Of a stretch of DNA of 64,000 bases, positions 20,062 to 29,754 are shown piece by piece. Source of the stretch: Bacillus sp. CECT 9360 (lineage in GTDB: Bacteria; Bacillota; Bacilli; Bacillales; DSM-1321); assembly GCF_918741275.1 (NCBI RefSeq), contig NZ_CAKKNA010000014.1:42455-106454 (forward strand), in the 5' to 3' direction. Under the pieces are notes generated by a model. That model was not told where the DNA came from and did not search any database. It worked only from the letters and a program-made list of their open reading frames with translations. Each line of letters begins with the position of its first letter. Position 1 is the first letter of the stretch. The position numbers were made by a program, and so were the translations under genes.

Positions 20062-20439
20062 TTAAAACAGTTTTGGCAAAAAGATAATTAGGCCGACCAA
20101 GACAGCAAATATAGCATACATAAGAACTGCGCCGGCGGCAATATCCTTTGCCTGTTTAGCAAGCGGATGAACATCCCCGGTAATGAGATCCACGGTTCGT
20201 TCAATCGCCGAATTGATCATTTCAAGAGTGATCGTCCCGAATATCGCGACCATGATAAGCAGCCATTCCAGTCGTGAAACCGAAAAATACCAGCCTGCAC
20301 CTATCACCACCACTGCCACGAATAGGTGGATTTTTAGATTTCTTTCCGATTTCACGACTCCCTTAATCCCTTGAAACGCATAAATAAAACTCTTATACAG
20401 AGGAGCCTTCCTTTTTTTATACTTCCCTTGTGAGCCCAT
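20062..20439 (-). CDS. dgkA: Diacylglycerol kinase family enzyme, probably undecaprenol kinase
   Basis: A 125-residue small membrane kinase of the DgkA family. It has a basic amphipathic N-terminus, three hydrophobic segments, and the family signature [17 protein letters not shown], in which the two glutamates bind metal. [18 protein letters not shown] follows. In Gram-positive bacteria this family phosphorylates undecaprenol rather than diacylglycerol. The start lies inside the last codons of ybeY (23-bp overlap), pointing to one transcript. Confidence 0.93.
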   Translation of the reverse strand: MGSQGKYKKRKAPLYKSFIYAFQGIKGVVKSERNLKIHLFVAVVVIGAGWYFSVSRLEWLLIMVAIFGTITLEMINSAIERTVDLITGDVHPLAKQAKDIAAGAVLMYAIFAVLVGLIIFLPKLF

Positions 20440-20893
20440 ATTGGTTCAATATTTCCTTTTGTTTAGTAAACATCTTTTTTTCATCTGCCTCATTCAGATG
20501 GTCGTATCCTAGCAGATGTAGAAAACCGTGAAGCGCCAGAAAGCCCAATTCGCGGTCAAAGGTATGGCCGTATTCCTCAGCCTGTTCCTCTGTCCTCTCG
20601 ATGGATATGATAATATCACCGAGCATCCGCGGGATCTCCGTACCTATCACCTCTATTTCATCTTCACCCAACTCTTCCATCGCAAAAGAAATCACATCAG
20701 TCGGTGCATCCTTGCTGCGATATTCCTTATTGATTTCCCTGATCCTCGCGTTGTCCACAAAGGTAACAGAAAGCTCACTTGTATTCTCAATCCCTTCACT
20801 TTTAGCCGCAAATTGAAGAACGCCTTCTACGAGTTTTTCAGCCTCTTCGCTTACTTTTTCCGTTTCGTCCATAAAATCGATGGTCAAATTCAT
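20417..20893 (-). CDS. ybeY: Endoribonuclease/rRNA maturation factor YbeY
   Basis: A 158-residue single-strand endoribonuclease involved in 16S rRNA maturation and 70S quality control. The zinc motif [11 protein letters not shown] (three histidines) lies near residues 125-135. DVISFAM and LGDIIIS are further family signatures. It lies 11 bp downstream of pgpH and overlaps dgkA. The order pgpH-ybeY-dgkA-cdd-era is conserved in Bacillus. Confidence 0.96.
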   Translation of the reverse strand: MNLTIDFMDETEKVSEEAEKLVEGVLQFAAKSEGIENTSELSVTFVDNARIREINKEYRSKDAPTDVISFAMEELGEDEIEVIGTEIPRMLGDIIISIERTEEQAEEYGHTFDRELGFLALHGFLHLLGYDHLNEADEKKMFTKQKEILNQYGLTREV

Positions 20894-20904
20894 TGTATCA
20901 CCTT

Positions 20905-23037
20905 CTATTCTGATTTAGGGAGCTCCGGATATTCGATCCTTGAGTGGAATATGCCATTCAATGTTTCGCAAAGTGATTGCTTGACAATTCCTAATTCTTT
21001 CATCGTTATATCACACTCGTCAAATTGATGATCATTCAGTCGCTCATTGATAATTTTCTCAACGATTTCCACTATTTTCTCCGAAGTAGGGCGGACCATT
21101 GACCTGACAGCCGCCTCGACGCTGTCAGCAATTCCGATCACCGCAATTTCCTTCGTTTGTGCTTTCGGACCCGGATAGCGATACTCTTCCTCTTTAACAT
21201 CTTCTCCTTGCTTTAAAGCTTTATGATAGAAAAATTTAAGCAGCGTTGTGCCATGATGCTGTTCAGCGATATCGACAATCTCTTGCGGCATCTTGTGTTT
21301 CAGCAGCATTTCAGCACCATCCACGCTATGAGCAATAATGATATCCTTACTGGTTGCCGGTGGTAGCCGGTCATGCGGATTCTCGATATTGATTTGGTTT
21401 TCGATAAAAAACTGCGGCCGCTTCGTCTTGCCTATATCATGATAATAACAGCCAACTCTTGCCAGCAGCCCATTTCCACCAATTGCTTCACAGGCAGAAT
21501 CCGCTAGGTTCGCAACCATGACACTGTGATGATAGGTACCAGGTGCCTCCGTAAGGATCCTCCTGAGCAACGGATGATTCGGATTTGAAAGTTCTAAAAG
21601 CTTTATCGAGGAAAGAATCCCAAAACCGGCTTCGAAAAATGGCAGCAACCCGATTGTCAGCACGGAAGAAGCTACGCCGGAAACAATAGCGGCTACCATG
21701 TAAAAGAGATACTCTATTCTAGAATAGTTTCCATCCGTGATAAACAAGATGGACAACAATAGAACGATATTGATCAGGGATAACAGCAGCCCGGCCTGGA
21801 GAATTTTTGTCTTAGAATTTTTCTTCGAAAGAATAACGATGGCCGCCAGCCCGCTGAACATGATGTAAAGCCCAATCGAGAAATCAAGGTTCCCCGAGAC
21901 ATCCCCATTAAAAATAATCGCCCCGAATGCTCCTAAAATGATCGTGATTGCGGCTGCAAAACGTTCATTGAGCAAGTTTTTGACTAGCATGGCTGCCAGT
22001 GCTGCAGGAAAGTAAAATCCAAGATCATTGTATTGAAGACTGGAGAAAACACTGAATATCTTCATGACCAGAAGGGAAAGCACCAGCACGATACTGAACA
22101 CGAGCATCTGGGTGACCTTTCTCTCATCCGAATTATGACTCAGATAAAAATAATAGAACAGCGCACTCATGATAAGCGTGATAAACAAAAATAAACCAAG
22201 AAAAGGAATGACGGTATTATCATTATCCAGAAATCCAGCAAGTTCCAGCTGACGGTATACTTCTCGATCGATCAGCTGTCCTTGTTCGACAATGATTTGC
22301 CCCTGAAGCATTTTGACCGGTTCAACAGATTCCACAGCCTTTGTCCGCTGTTCTTCTGTTTGATCCTTATCAAAAAATACGTTCTGAATGATCGCATACC
22401 GGGCCAGTGCAATCGAAGCATTTTTCAATTCGTTCTCAAGGCTTGTATACTTCAATTCTTCTTCTGCCTGTTTTTTTGCGTTTTCTACATCAGCGGCCGT
22501 TATCCTCTCTGTCATTACATTGTTGACGGCTGTGATTGTCAAATCCTTTGAGATCCGGAGATTGTTCTCATTGGCTTTTACAAGCGCAGGAAAAACAGAT
22601 TCTGGAATGTCGCTATTTACCTCATCTGTCAGCTTTTCTTTTAGCATGGTAACCATTTCATCCGTGCTTTTCGCTTCGTTGTCCCCATCTTTTTCCGGAC
22701 TCGTTTCACGTTTAACTTCCATTGCAGAATCGAAAATCGAAGCTATCAAATCGACTTTGTTTTGGGCATATTCTTCTTTTAATGTATAAACATCCGCGAC
22801 TTGACTAATAATCTCTTCTTTTTCCTGCTCTGTTTTATATGTATCCTCAACCGTTTTCGTCGCCCTGATTGTCTGTTCCGCGGGCTTCAAAAGCTCTACT
22901 TTCACTTCCTCGGGCTTAACATTGGAATACATCATCAAATAAGCAAAAATGCCGAGAATCACAAAAAGCAAAACTTGAAAAAAACGATTATTGAGCAAAT
23001 TCTTCAGTCTCGTTAGATTAGTTTGTAAAAAATTCAA
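20905..23037 (-). CDS. pgpH: Cyclic-di-AMP phosphodiesterase PgpH (7TM-HD protein)
   Basis: A 710-residue membrane enzyme that degrades c-di-AMP. The layout is an N-terminal membrane span ([17 protein letters not shown]), a large extracellular domain (about 45-270), a 7TM-HD membrane domain (about 280-470) and a cytosolic HD domain. The HD domain includes [19 protein letters not shown] and [12 protein letters not shown]. The start is TTG 23037 ([12 protein letters not shown]), just after GAGGAGGGGG. The open frame extends further upstream only because it runs into a repeat element. The final length agrees with B. subtilis YqfF. It probably heads the pgpH-ybeY-dgkA unit. Confidence 0.94.
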   Translation of the reverse strand: MNFLQTNLTRLKNLLNNRFFQVLLFVILGIFAYLMMYSNVKPEEVKVELLKPAEQTIRATKTVEDTYKTEQEKEEIISQVADVYTLKEEYAQNKVDLIASIFDSAMEVKRETSPEKDGDNEAKSTDEMVTMLKEKLTDEVNSDIPESVFPALVKANENNLRISKDLTITAVNNVMTERITAADVENAKKQAEEELKYTSLENELKNASIALARYAIIQNVFFDKDQTEEQRTKAVESVEPVKMLQGQIIVEQGQLIDREVYRQLELAGFLDNDNTVIPFLGLFLFITLIMSALFYYFYLSHNSDERKVTQMLVFSIVLVLSLLVMKIFSVFSSLQYNDLGFYFPAALAAMLVKNLLNERFAAAITIILGAFGAIIFNGDVSGNLDFSIGLYIMFSGLAAIVILSKKNSKTKILQAGLLLSLINIVLLLSILFITDGNYSRIEYLFYMVAAIVSGVASSVLTIGLLPFFEAGFGILSSIKLLELSNPNHPLLRRILTEAPGTYHHSVMVANLADSACEAIGGNGLLARVGCYYHDIGKTKRPQFFIENQINIENPHDRLPPATSKDIIIAHSVDGAEMLLKHKMPQEIVDIAEQHHGTTLLKFFYHKALKQGEDVKEEEYRYPGPKAQTKEIAVIGIADSVEAAVRSMVRPTSEKIVEIVEKIINERLNDHQFDECDITMKELGIVKQSLCETLNGIFHSRIEYPELPKSE

Positions 23038-23054
23038 AATTCCCCCTCCTCTCT

Positions 23055-23243
23055 GAAAAGCGTAAGCGCCCTGGTCAGGGTCAGCCCCGACAGGCATAAG
23101 ACGACCGCGAGGAGGCAGTTCTTCAGCCACCACAGTGGTTTGGCAATAGCGGTCCTCGACTAAAAACTGCCACGTTCTTATGTCTTACGTCGAGGTCAGC
23201 ACATCCTGTGCAAGTCCGAGGGGCTGGGCGCTGTAGCTAGACA
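23055..23243. repeat. Dispersed ~180-bp repeat element, copy 2 (just upstream of pgpH)
   Basis: The left end GAAAAGCGTAAGCGCC and the right end GGCGCTGTAGCTAGACA match copy 1 at 17274-17450. Inner segments CAGCCCCGAC and AGGGGCTGGGC are also shared. The orientation is the same as copy 1. The element ends 2 bp from the pgpH ribosome-binding site, so it forms the start of the pgpH leader or promoter region. Related fragments are AAAAGCGGAAGCACC at 23286-23300 and GGGCGCTGGAGCTGGGC at 25969-25985. Confidence 0.8.
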
Positions 23244-23397
23244 CTTGTCAAAGTTAAAAAAAGTTATACTTTCTTTAATTATCCGAAAAGCGGAAGCACC
23301 TGAACACGAGTCGTCCATATGCGATACATGAATCCATATTCTAATTATGTAAAATATAACAGTTTATCAACCGACTTGTCATCCTGTTAGCCAATAA

Positions 23398-23426
23398 ATA
23401 AAGAAAACCGCCCAAGAAAAAGGCGG
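23398..23426 (-). terminator. Rho-independent terminator downstream of phoH
   Basis: On the minus strand CCGCC / GGCGG (23426-23408) forms a stem followed by TTTTCTTTATT, 15 bp after the phoH stop codon. It separates phoH from the pgpH unit. The interval from here to the repeat element at 23243 has no gene. Confidence 0.75.
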
Positions 23427-23440
23427 AATCCGGTACTAAA

Positions 23441-24403
23441 TTATTCATTTGAATTTTCATAAGCCGTAATGATTCTGGCAACGAGATGGTGTCTGACAAC
23501 ATCACTTTGTTCCAAATAGATAAAAGAAAGACCTGATACGTCATTCAAAATGTCTGCCGCAGCAATAAGCCCCGACTTCACCCCTTTAGGCAGGTCGATT
23601 TGGGTGCGATCCCCCGTAATGACCATTTTCGAGCCAAAGCCAAGCCGGGTTAAGAACATCTTCATTTGCGCCTGTGTCGTATTTTGCGCTTCATCCAAAA
23701 TGACAAAAGCGTCATCAAGAGTCCTTCCCCTCATATAAGCAAGCGGTGCAATTTCGATCACACCTCTCTCTATCAGCCTCTGGGTATGCTCCATGCCTAA
23801 AAGGTCATGGAGAGCATCATAAAGCGGCCTTAGGTAAGGGTCTACTTTTTCCTTCAAGTCGCCCGGTAAAAATCCAAGGCTTTCACCGGCTTCCACAGCT
23901 GGCCTCGTTAAGATAATCCGCTTCACTTGGCCATTTTTCAAAGCATTAACAGCCATGACTACGGCAAGATACGTTTTCCCTGTCCCGGCAGGACCGATGC
24001 CAAAAACAAGATCGCTTTTTTTAATGGCCGAAATATATTGACGCTGTCCCAGTGTCTTAACGCGTATGGTTTTTCCCTTTGCCGTCTTCGCGATTTCTTC
24101 TTCATATAATTCATGGAAATATTCTAATGTGCCTTTTTTTGAAAGCTCGATCGCGTATATGACATCCCGGGAACTGATATGAATCCCTTTGCGGACCACA
24201 GCCAGTAACTCTTTCAGAATATTTTCAGCATGGATGGCATTTTCAAGTTCACCCGCTATGGAGATCCCTTCCCCGCGGGTGATAACGGATACATGAAGCT
24301 CATCCTCGAGCACTTTCACATTAGAATCGGCATTCCCGAGTAAAGCCAGTGCTTCGTTAGGTGATTCAATTTCTAGTTCTATTACTTTAAGGTCTTCTGG
24401 CAT
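23441..24403 (-). CDS. phoH: PhoH-like ATPase (YqfE)
   Basis: A 320-residue PhoH/RNA-helicase-core family ATPase. Walker A is GPAGTGKTYLAV near residues 138-149. Walker B is the FVILDEAQNTT segment, and GSKMVITGDRTQIDLP follows. The N-terminal 100 residues are a KH-like domain. The family is associated with RNA metabolism next to ybeY, but the exact substrate is unresolved. It starts 3 bp after the yqfD stop codon, so it is expressed with yqfC-yqfD. Confidence 0.92.
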   Translation of the reverse strand: MPEDLKVIELEIESPNEALALLGNADSNVKVLEDELHVSVITRGEGISIAGELENAIHAENILKELLAVVRKGIHISSRDVIYAIELSKKGTLEYFHELYEEEIAKTAKGKTIRVKTLGQRQYISAIKKSDLVFGIGPAGTGKTYLAVVMAVNALKNGQVKRIILTRPAVEAGESLGFLPGDLKEKVDPYLRPLYDALHDLLGMEHTQRLIERGVIEIAPLAYMRGRTLDDAFVILDEAQNTTQAQMKMFLTRLGFGSKMVITGDRTQIDLPKGVKSGLIAAADILNDVSGLSFIYLEQSDVVRHHLVARIITAYENSNE

Positions 24404-24406
24404 TCG

Positions 24407-25594
24407 TTAGTCTCCTTGAATGATTGGTTGTCCTGCTGCGATATCTTCTATAACTGTATAATGAATTAATAATCTAACTTTACCATTCTGATTGCTTACG
24501 CGCAAAACTTTTCCTCTTATTATTTCAGCATCATCCGGTAATTGTTTTTTCAGGCTCGCTTTTCCCATTTTCTTTGCTTCATCGTATGCTTCCTGTTCAG
24601 AATACATGCGCATGATTTCATCCTTGCTTCTTTTCGTAGCGGTTTTATAGGCAATCGGCAGCTCCCATTGCAGAAAGCGTAACGGTCTTACCGTAATATC
24701 ATTCTCATATTGTTTGTATCCAGGATCTTTAAAACCCCAAATCGGAATCGAAGCTTTTCCGAATGCAAGATAATGCTTGGTCTTCTCATCTCCGTTAAAT
24801 ACCGAAAAAGTGGAATCCAAAGGAACCTCTACGGTTGATTCATACCACGTTTCACCCTTAATTACACCTTTAGCGGATACAATCTTCTGACTGTCCTCGT
24901 TACCGATGACGCCGGATACGAGCAACTGCCCTTTCTTTACATAATCATTCACTTTGATAATAGGTTGTCCTTTTTCAACAAACATATCAGCGACAACGGC
25001 TTTTTTCTTGGCCACAAGATGCCGTGGCGATGTCTGTTTTACTGCTTTCGGTTGTTTTTTTTCGACTACCTTTAAATGATAGGTTGTCCCTTTTAACTCC
25101 ACACCAATCCACGTTACAGCACCGATATTATCGGTGAGCTTCCGCTGGATGGTGTCGACATCATCCAGTAAGAACTGGACTTTTCCGATTTTAACACCAA
25201 GGTTATCCAGTTCTTTACGTATAGCATATTCGGTCTCCGGGTCTGCATCATGTACCTGAATCCCCCACACCATATTTGACAAGACAAATATGCATAGCAA
25301 AAAGGCCAGGCTGCCAGCCAAAAAACCGCTGTTTTTCAACAGTCTTTTGATCAGGAAAGGCCCTCCTTTCCCATGGATGAACGTCACCTTGCAATGACTT
25401 TCCCTAACGGTCTCACGCAGCTTGGGTATCTCTCTAAAATCAATGCAGAAAACAATCGACTCCGAGCCGGCACGCTTCACATCCCAAACGTGGACGCCTC
25501 TTCTCGTAAGGGAATTAATTAGCCTTTCCGCACCCTTCCCATTTGCCTTCACTTTTACATAGCCCGTATAAAAGCTGGTCCATTGGTTCTTCAT
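24407..25594 (-). CDS. yqfD: Sporulation protein YqfD
   Basis: A 395-residue membrane protein of the YqfD family, a sigma-E dependent sporulation protein in B. subtilis. An N-terminal cytosolic part of about 85 residues contains RRGVHVWDVKRAGSESIVF. One clear membrane span follows (GSLAFLLCIFVLSNMVW, about 93-110). The rest is a long extracytoplasmic region with segments such as VKKGQLLVSGVIGNED. Its role in spore formation is genetic knowledge from relatives; no enzymatic motif is visible. GGAGGGGGG lies before the ATG. Confidence 0.92.
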   Translation of the reverse strand: MKNQWTSFYTGYVKVKANGKGAERLINSLTRRGVHVWDVKRAGSESIVFCIDFREIPKLRETVRESHCKVTFIHGKGGPFLIKRLLKNSGFLAGSLAFLLCIFVLSNMVWGIQVHDADPETEYAIRKELDNLGVKIGKVQFLLDDVDTIQRKLTDNIGAVTWIGVELKGTTYHLKVVEKKQPKAVKQTSPRHLVAKKKAVVADMFVEKGQPIIKVNDYVKKGQLLVSGVIGNEDSQKIVSAKGVIKGETWYESTVEVPLDSTFSVFNGDEKTKHYLAFGKASIPIWGFKDPGYKQYENDITVRPLRFLQWELPIAYKTATKRSKDEIMRMYSEQEAYDEAKKMGKASLKKQLPDDAEIIRGKVLRVSNQNGKVRLLIHYTVIEDIAAGQPIIQGD

Positions 25595-25616
25595 GGGTCC
25601 CCCCTCCTCCCGTTCA

Positions 25617-25901
25617 TCACTCTTTTATAAAATAGACTTGATCGATTTTTCCTTGTAGCATGATTTCTTCAGGCAAAATCGTTTTGATGACAAATTCATT
25701 TCCCCTTATCAAGAGCTGGCCCTTTTTCAGCATCAGCCTTACTTCTGTATCTGTAAAGGCAAGCAAGCCTCTGTGGTTTTCAATGTAAATATGTAATTGA
25801 CCAATCAACGTGATTCTTGGCAGGTCCATCATGACATCCTGCGGAAGGTCCATCGTCTTCACAAACAGTTTTTTTATGTTTTGTCCCCACTTTGATGCCA
25901 T
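25617..25901 (-). CDS. yqfC: Sporulation protein YqfC
   Basis: A 94-residue YabP/YqfC family protein, linked to sporulation in B. subtilis and related to the protein needed for spore-cortex assembly. The start is ATG 25901 (MASKWGQNIKKLF). An upstream in-frame start would lie within a hairpin. The family signature is LPRITLIGQLHIYIENHRGLLAFTDTEVRL. GAAGGGGGG upstream of the ATG forms one arm of that hairpin, which may limit translation or end upstream transcription. yqfD follows after 22 bp. Confidence 0.9.
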   Translation of the reverse strand: MASKWGQNIKKLFVKTMDLPQDVMMDLPRITLIGQLHIYIENHRGLLAFTDTEVRLMLKKGQLLIRGNEFVIKTILPEEIMLQGKIDQVYFIKE

Positions 25902-25949
25902 AAAAAAAGAACCCCCCTTCATCTCAAATGTATGAAATGAAAGGGGGTT
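25902..25949 (-). terminator. Terminator-like hairpin that contains the yqfC ribosome-binding site
   Basis: On the minus strand AACCCCCTTTCAT (25949-25937) pairs with ATGAAGGGGGGTT (25922-25910), followed by TTCTTTTTTT and then at once the yqfC ATG at 25901. The 3' arm carries the Shine-Dalgarno GAAGGGGGG. It looks like a terminator for the floA-side transcript. It would also occlude yqfC translation in a read-through RNA. Confidence 0.7.
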
Positions 25950-25993
25950 GTAGAACTGAAATGCGACCGGGCGCTGGAGCTGGGCCTACCTTA

Positions 25994-26440
25994 CTATCTT
26001 CTCTTATTCACCCTCGATTTGGGCGGGCCAAGCACTTCAGCCATGATAATGCCGTCGACTAGTTTTTTCCGGTCAAACTTAAGATCCGGCTTGTAAATAG
26101 GGCTTTGGCTATCATCAATAGAATCATAGTGAAAAACAGGGCTTTTCCTGACTTCAGAATGGTTCTGTTCGGTAATCTCCCGCGCTTGTTGGAGTTTGGT
26201 TTCTATCTCATTCGGTACGTTTTTTTCTTGAATCGTTTTCCGAGGACTGGGTTTCTCCTCTTCCGAGAAATATTCGCCGAGCGTTTCTTTAATGACTTCC
26301 GGGATTCTCTTTCTTTTTGCTTCGCCACCGGATTGTTCAGTCTTTCTTTTTCCAAAAAGAGAAGTAATGATCCCAATTACGACAACCGCAATGATTGGGT
26401 TGCTAAATAGCCATCCTATTAATTCATATAAAGCATCCAT
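25994..26440 (-). CDS. Unrecognised small membrane protein downstream of floA
   Basis: A 148-residue protein of unknown function. One N-terminal membrane span (IGWLFSNPIIAVVVIGIITSLFG, about 8-30) is followed by a basic stop-transfer (KRK) and a charged, low-complexity cytosolic tail. The tail ends in a more conserved-looking segment (LVDGIIMAEVLGPPKSRVNKRR). It follows floA by 32 bp on the same strand and sits where B. subtilis has yqfB, but I cannot confirm homology. A link to FloA membrane domains is only a guess from position. Confidence 0.75.
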   Translation of the reverse strand: MDALYELIGWLFSNPIIAVVVIGIITSLFGKRKTEQSGGEAKRKRIPEVIKETLGEYFSEEEKPSPRKTIQEKNVPNEIETKLQQAREITEQNHSEVRKSPVFHYDSIDDSQSPIYKPDLKFDRKKLVDGIIMAEVLGPPKSRVNKRR

Positions 26441-26472
26441 TCAAGTCCTCCTTTCGGAGATCCAACCATAAA

Positions 26473-27465
26473 TTATTTTTTGTCTTTTGGATCATTAGAC
26501 ATCTTGCTAATGGAATCACGCATACCTGTATCCGCAGATATGTTTTGTAAATTCATATAATCCATGACACCCATATTTCCTGATTTCAAAGCGTCTGCCA
26601 TCGCTAATGGAACCTCTGCTTCAGCTTGAACAACCTTCGCTCTCATTTCCTGAACCTTGGCTACCATTTCCTGTTCCTGGGCAACAGCCATCGCACGACG
26701 TTCTTCAGCTTTCGCTTGGGCGATCTTTTTATCGGCTTCTGCCTGGTCAGTCTGCAGGATCGCTCCAATGTTCTTGCCGATATCAACGTCCGCAATATCA
26801 ATCGAGAGAATTTCAAAGGCAGTTCCCGCATCCAGCCCTTTAGATAAGACAGTTCTGGAAATCATATCTGGGTTTTCGAGTACTTTTTTATGATTCTCAG
26901 CGGATCCGATCGTGGATACGATACCTTCACCGACACGGGCAATAATCGTTTCCTCTCCTGCTCCACCTACTAAGCGATCGATGTTGGCGCGGACTGTAAT
27001 CCTCGCCTTAGCTTTCACTTCGATACCGTCCATCGCTACACCGGATATAAAAGGTGTTTCGATTACTTTTGGATTTACACTCATTTGCACCGCTTGAAGC
27101 ACATCACGTCCAGCCAGATCAATTGCAGCACTTCTTTCAAATGTCAACTCAATATTGGCGCGCTGGGCGGCAATCAAGGCATTCACGACGCGGTCGACAT
27201 TACCTCCAGCCAAGTAATGGCTTTCAAGCTGGTTCGTTGTAACATCGAGTCCCGCTTTATGAGCTTTAATCAACGGATTCACGACACGGCTCGGGATGAC
27301 GCGCCTTAACCTCATCCCCACTAATGTAAAGATGCTGACTTTTACGCCTGCTGCCAACGCCGAAATCCAAAGCGCGATCGGCACAAAAGTCAAAAATACG
27401 GCCAGTACGATAATACCCGCGATAATTGCTAAAATTAAGAGTACAGTTGCTGAAGTTAATTCCAT
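26473..27465 (-). CDS. floA: Flotillin-like protein FloA (YqfA)
   Basis: A 330-residue flotillin-like scaffold of functional membrane microdomains. An N-terminal hydrophobic hairpin (about 5-50) is followed by a family segment containing [17 protein letters not shown] and [21 protein letters not shown]. The coiled-coil region is rich in Ala and Glu ([50 protein letters not shown]). The ATG follows GGAGGAAAG. It lies 23 bp downstream of the NfeD-like yqeZ, the standard flotillin-NfeD pair. Confidence 0.96.
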   Translation of the reverse strand: MELTSATVLLILAIIAGIIVLAVFLTFVPIALWISALAAGVKVSIFTLVGMRLRRVIPSRVVNPLIKAHKAGLDVTTNQLESHYLAGGNVDRVVNALIAAQRANIELTFERSAAIDLAGRDVLQAVQMSVNPKVIETPFISGVAMDGIEVKAKARITVRANIDRLVGGAGEETIIARVGEGIVSTIGSAENHKKVLENPDMISRTVLSKGLDAGTAFEILSIDIADVDIGKNIGAILQTDQAEADKKIAQAKAEERRAMAVAQEQEMVAKVQEMRAKVVQAEAEVPLAMADALKSGNMGVMDYMNLQNISADTGMRDSISKMSNDPKDKK

Positions 27466-27488
27466 TTTCTTTCCTCCAATTACAAAAG

Positions 27489-28799
27489 TTATTTCAATTC
27501 TCTAACGACGATGCGTGCTCCTTCAGTCTTAATAATCTTTACCAAAGCACCTTTATGGATAAAGCTTCCTTCCGTCACTACATCCACACGTTCATCATCA
27601 ATTAATACTGTCCCCGACGGCCTTAAATCCGTCAAGGTCTCACCTTGCTTCCCAACCAGCTCCAATCGATTATGATTGGAAACATAGCCATTTTCAGTAT
27701 TCGTCGAGTCAGTTAATATCATCTTTTTAAAAAATTTCATTTTCCTACCAAACACCTTTACGAATAGGATAGAAACCAGAATGGATGCTATTAGAGCAAT
27801 CAATAGTGATATCGTCATGTTAACAGGGTCTCCTGTTGCCATAAACAAGCTTCCTACCACAGCCAGCAACCCGAGTGCCCCGATAATACCACCGGGAACA
27901 ATAAATTCCAGCATAATCAATATGATACCGATAACAAACAATCCAATTGCTTCATAACCTGCAAGCCCTGCGACGAGATGTCCATAAAAGAACAATACAA
28001 AAGCGGTTATCCCTATGATGCCTGCAATCCCGAATCCGGGTGTGAACAATTCAATGATGATGGCAATACTCGCAATTGTCAACAGCAGCGGTACCACGAA
28101 TGGATTGGTTAAAAAACGCGCCAATTTTTCGGAAAAGGTTTCATCAACGGATCTGATTTCAGCGTCTTCCATTCCCATCTCTGTAACCAGGGCTGATATC
28201 GACGAGACCGTTCCTTCGCTATAGCCTACCTTTTCAGCGGACGTAGCGGTTAATGTCAATAGCTTGCCATCTTCTGCCTCATATTCAGGTAGATTAACAC
28301 CCTCCTCGGTCATAGCCCGGGCATACAATGGATCACGTCCATTTTGCTCGGCCGCCGTCTCCATGGCAGCTACCCAATACGATTGCGCTTTCTTATCCGC
28401 CATGTTCCCCGCTCCATCAATGACCGCAGCTGAACCCATCGTCGCGTTTGGAACCATATAAATCTCATCGGCATTCAAAGAAATATAAGCCCCTGCGGAA
28501 AGGGCACGATTATTCACAAAGGCCACTGTTTTAACGGGAGTATCACTGAGAAGCTTACCAATTTCACCGGCTGCATCAACCGCTCCGCCAGGGGTATTAA
28601 TATCAAATACGACAAGATCCGCATTATTTTCCTCAGCGGTTTCAAGCGCCCTGGTTAAAAAAGCATGCAGTCCCTTTTCCACTGTTTCTTCTATTGGCAC
28701 GACATACACGAGTTCATTTTTAGCTGATGAGTGATCAGGCATAATCATGACGGCGAGCATGAGCAGGATAAATACTGCTGTTGATTGCCAAATGCGCAA
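27489..28799 (-). CDS. yqeZ: NfeD-family membrane serine protease-like protein (YqeZ)
   Basis: A 436-residue NfeD1b-type protein. Residues 1-26 are a signal peptide. A ClpP/SppA-like domain follows (about 30-215) with [14 protein letters not shown] and [13 protein letters not shown], whose serine is the likely nucleophile. [14 protein letters not shown] contributes to the active-site groove. Four to five membrane helices (about 230-360) and a C-terminal OB-fold ([31 protein letters not shown]) complete it. The start is TTG 28799, after GAAAGGAGGAATCTCC. It is the first gene of the yqeZ-floA unit. Confidence 0.93.
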   Translation of the reverse strand: MRIWQSTAVFILLMLAVMIMPDHSSAKNELVYVVPIEETVEKGLHAFLTRALETAEENNADLVVFDINTPGGAVDAAGEIGKLLSDTPVKTVAFVNNRALSAGAYISLNADEIYMVPNATMGSAAVIDGAGNMADKKAQSYWVAAMETAAEQNGRDPLYARAMTEEGVNLPEYEAEDGKLLTLTATSAEKVGYSEGTVSSISALVTEMGMEDAEIRSVDETFSEKLARFLTNPFVVPLLLTIASIAIIIELFTPGFGIAGIIGITAFVLFFYGHLVAGLAGYEAIGLFVIGIILIMLEFIVPGGIIGALGLLAVVGSLFMATGDPVNMTISLLIALIASILVSILFVKVFGRKMKFFKKMILTDSTNTENGYVSNHNRLELVGKQGETLTDLRPSGTVLIDDERVDVVTEGSFIHKGALVKIIKTEGARIVVRELK

Positions 28800-28901
28800 G
28801 GAGATTCCTCCTTTCTCAATTTTACCATTCTATATTCTTAATACGTATGTATTACAAAAAGGTTTCAGTCCCTTGTAAAAAGATTACAAGTGAAATTGAT
28901 T

Positions 28902-28940
28902 AAGTAAAAAACCGCAAGCAATGTAACTTGCCTACGGTTT
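28902..28940 (-). terminator. Rho-independent terminator of rpsU-yqeY
   Basis: On the minus strand AACCGTAGGCAAG pairs with GCTTGCGGTT (with a small bulge), followed by TTTTTACTTA, directly downstream of the yqeY stop codon. Confidence 0.8.
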
Positions 28941-28951
28941 AGGTTTCGAGC

Positions 28952-29398
28952 TTATGATAGATGTTGTTGTACTAATTTGTTGACGACGGTACCATCAGCC
29001 TTGCCCTTTACTTTAGGCATTAAGGCTCCCATAACTCTTCCTATATCAGCTTTCGAGGATGCATTCACTTCTTCAATCGTTTGCTTAACGATGGTGGTAA
29101 GTTCCTCTTCTGAAAGCTGTTCCGGCATATATGCCTCAACGTAGCCTAATTCGGTACGGATTTTATCAACGAGATCGACTCTTCCTGCATTTTCAAACTC
29201 TTGGAGGGAATCTTTGCGTTGTTTTACTTCGCGAGAGAGCACTGTCAATTCTTCCTCTTCAGTTAAATCCTGTTTTCCGGCTTTAATGCCTTCGTTTTGG
29301 AGAGCAGCCTTCACCATACGGATCACAGAGAGTTTATCCTTTTCCTTGTTCTTCATCGCTTGCTTCATATCATTATTTAAACGCTCGAGAAGACTCAT
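28952..29398 (-). CDS. yqeY: GatB/YqeY domain protein
   Basis: A 148-residue YqeY family protein. It resembles the C-terminal tail domain of GatB, which contacts tRNA in the amidotransferase. Typical segments are [49 protein letters not shown] and [24 protein letters not shown]. The stand-alone protein has no proven activity. It lies 15 bp after rpsU, the usual Bacillus pairing. Confidence 0.95.
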   Translation of the reverse strand: MSLLERLNNDMKQAMKNKEKDKLSVIRMVKAALQNEGIKAGKQDLTEEEELTVLSREVKQRKDSLQEFENAGRVDLVDKIRTELGYVEAYMPEQLSEEELTTIVKQTIEEVNASSKADIGRVMGALMPKVKGKADGTVVNKLVQQHLS

Positions 29399-29413
29399 GA
29401 ATTCAACCCTCTC

Positions 29414-29587
29414 TTAGAATTTACGTTTTCTTGCTGCCTCAGACTTTTTCTTGCGCTTTACACTTGGTTTTTCATAAAACTCGCGCTTCCTTGCTTCTTG
29501 AAGCGATCCAGCTTTAGATACGGTACGTTTGAAACGACGAAGAGCATCTTCAATCGATTCGTTTTTACGAACGACGGTTTTAGACAT
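29414..29587 (-). CDS. rpsU: Ribosomal protein S21 (bS21)
   Basis: A 57-residue small-subunit protein, full length for bS21. It starts at ATG 29587 ([19 protein letters not shown]) after GGGAGGGAAAGAG. The basic tail [14 protein letters not shown] is typical. In Bacillus, bS21 influences mRNA initiation and motility, but here it is annotated from sequence identity only. It is co-transcribed with yqeY. Confidence 0.97.
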   Translation of the reverse strand: MSKTVVRKNESIEDALRRFKRTVSKAGSLQEARKREFYEKPSVKRKKKSEAARKRKF

Positions 29588-29754
29588 CTCTTTCCCTCCC
29601 TCCGAAAACAACACACTTACTCAAAGTTTACAACATGCTGTCACATGTACCTAGCAATTATAATATAAGCATTAATACAGGTCAACTATATTATCATTTT
29701 AAATCAGACATGTCCCCGTCTCCGTGTCCATATGATAAGACAGGGGGAATGTTG

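Noticed and set aside
23038..23133. Longer N-terminus for PgpH
   Set aside because: The extension translates the repeat element and precedes the clear ribosome site GAGGAGGGGG. The TTG at 23037 gives the family length.
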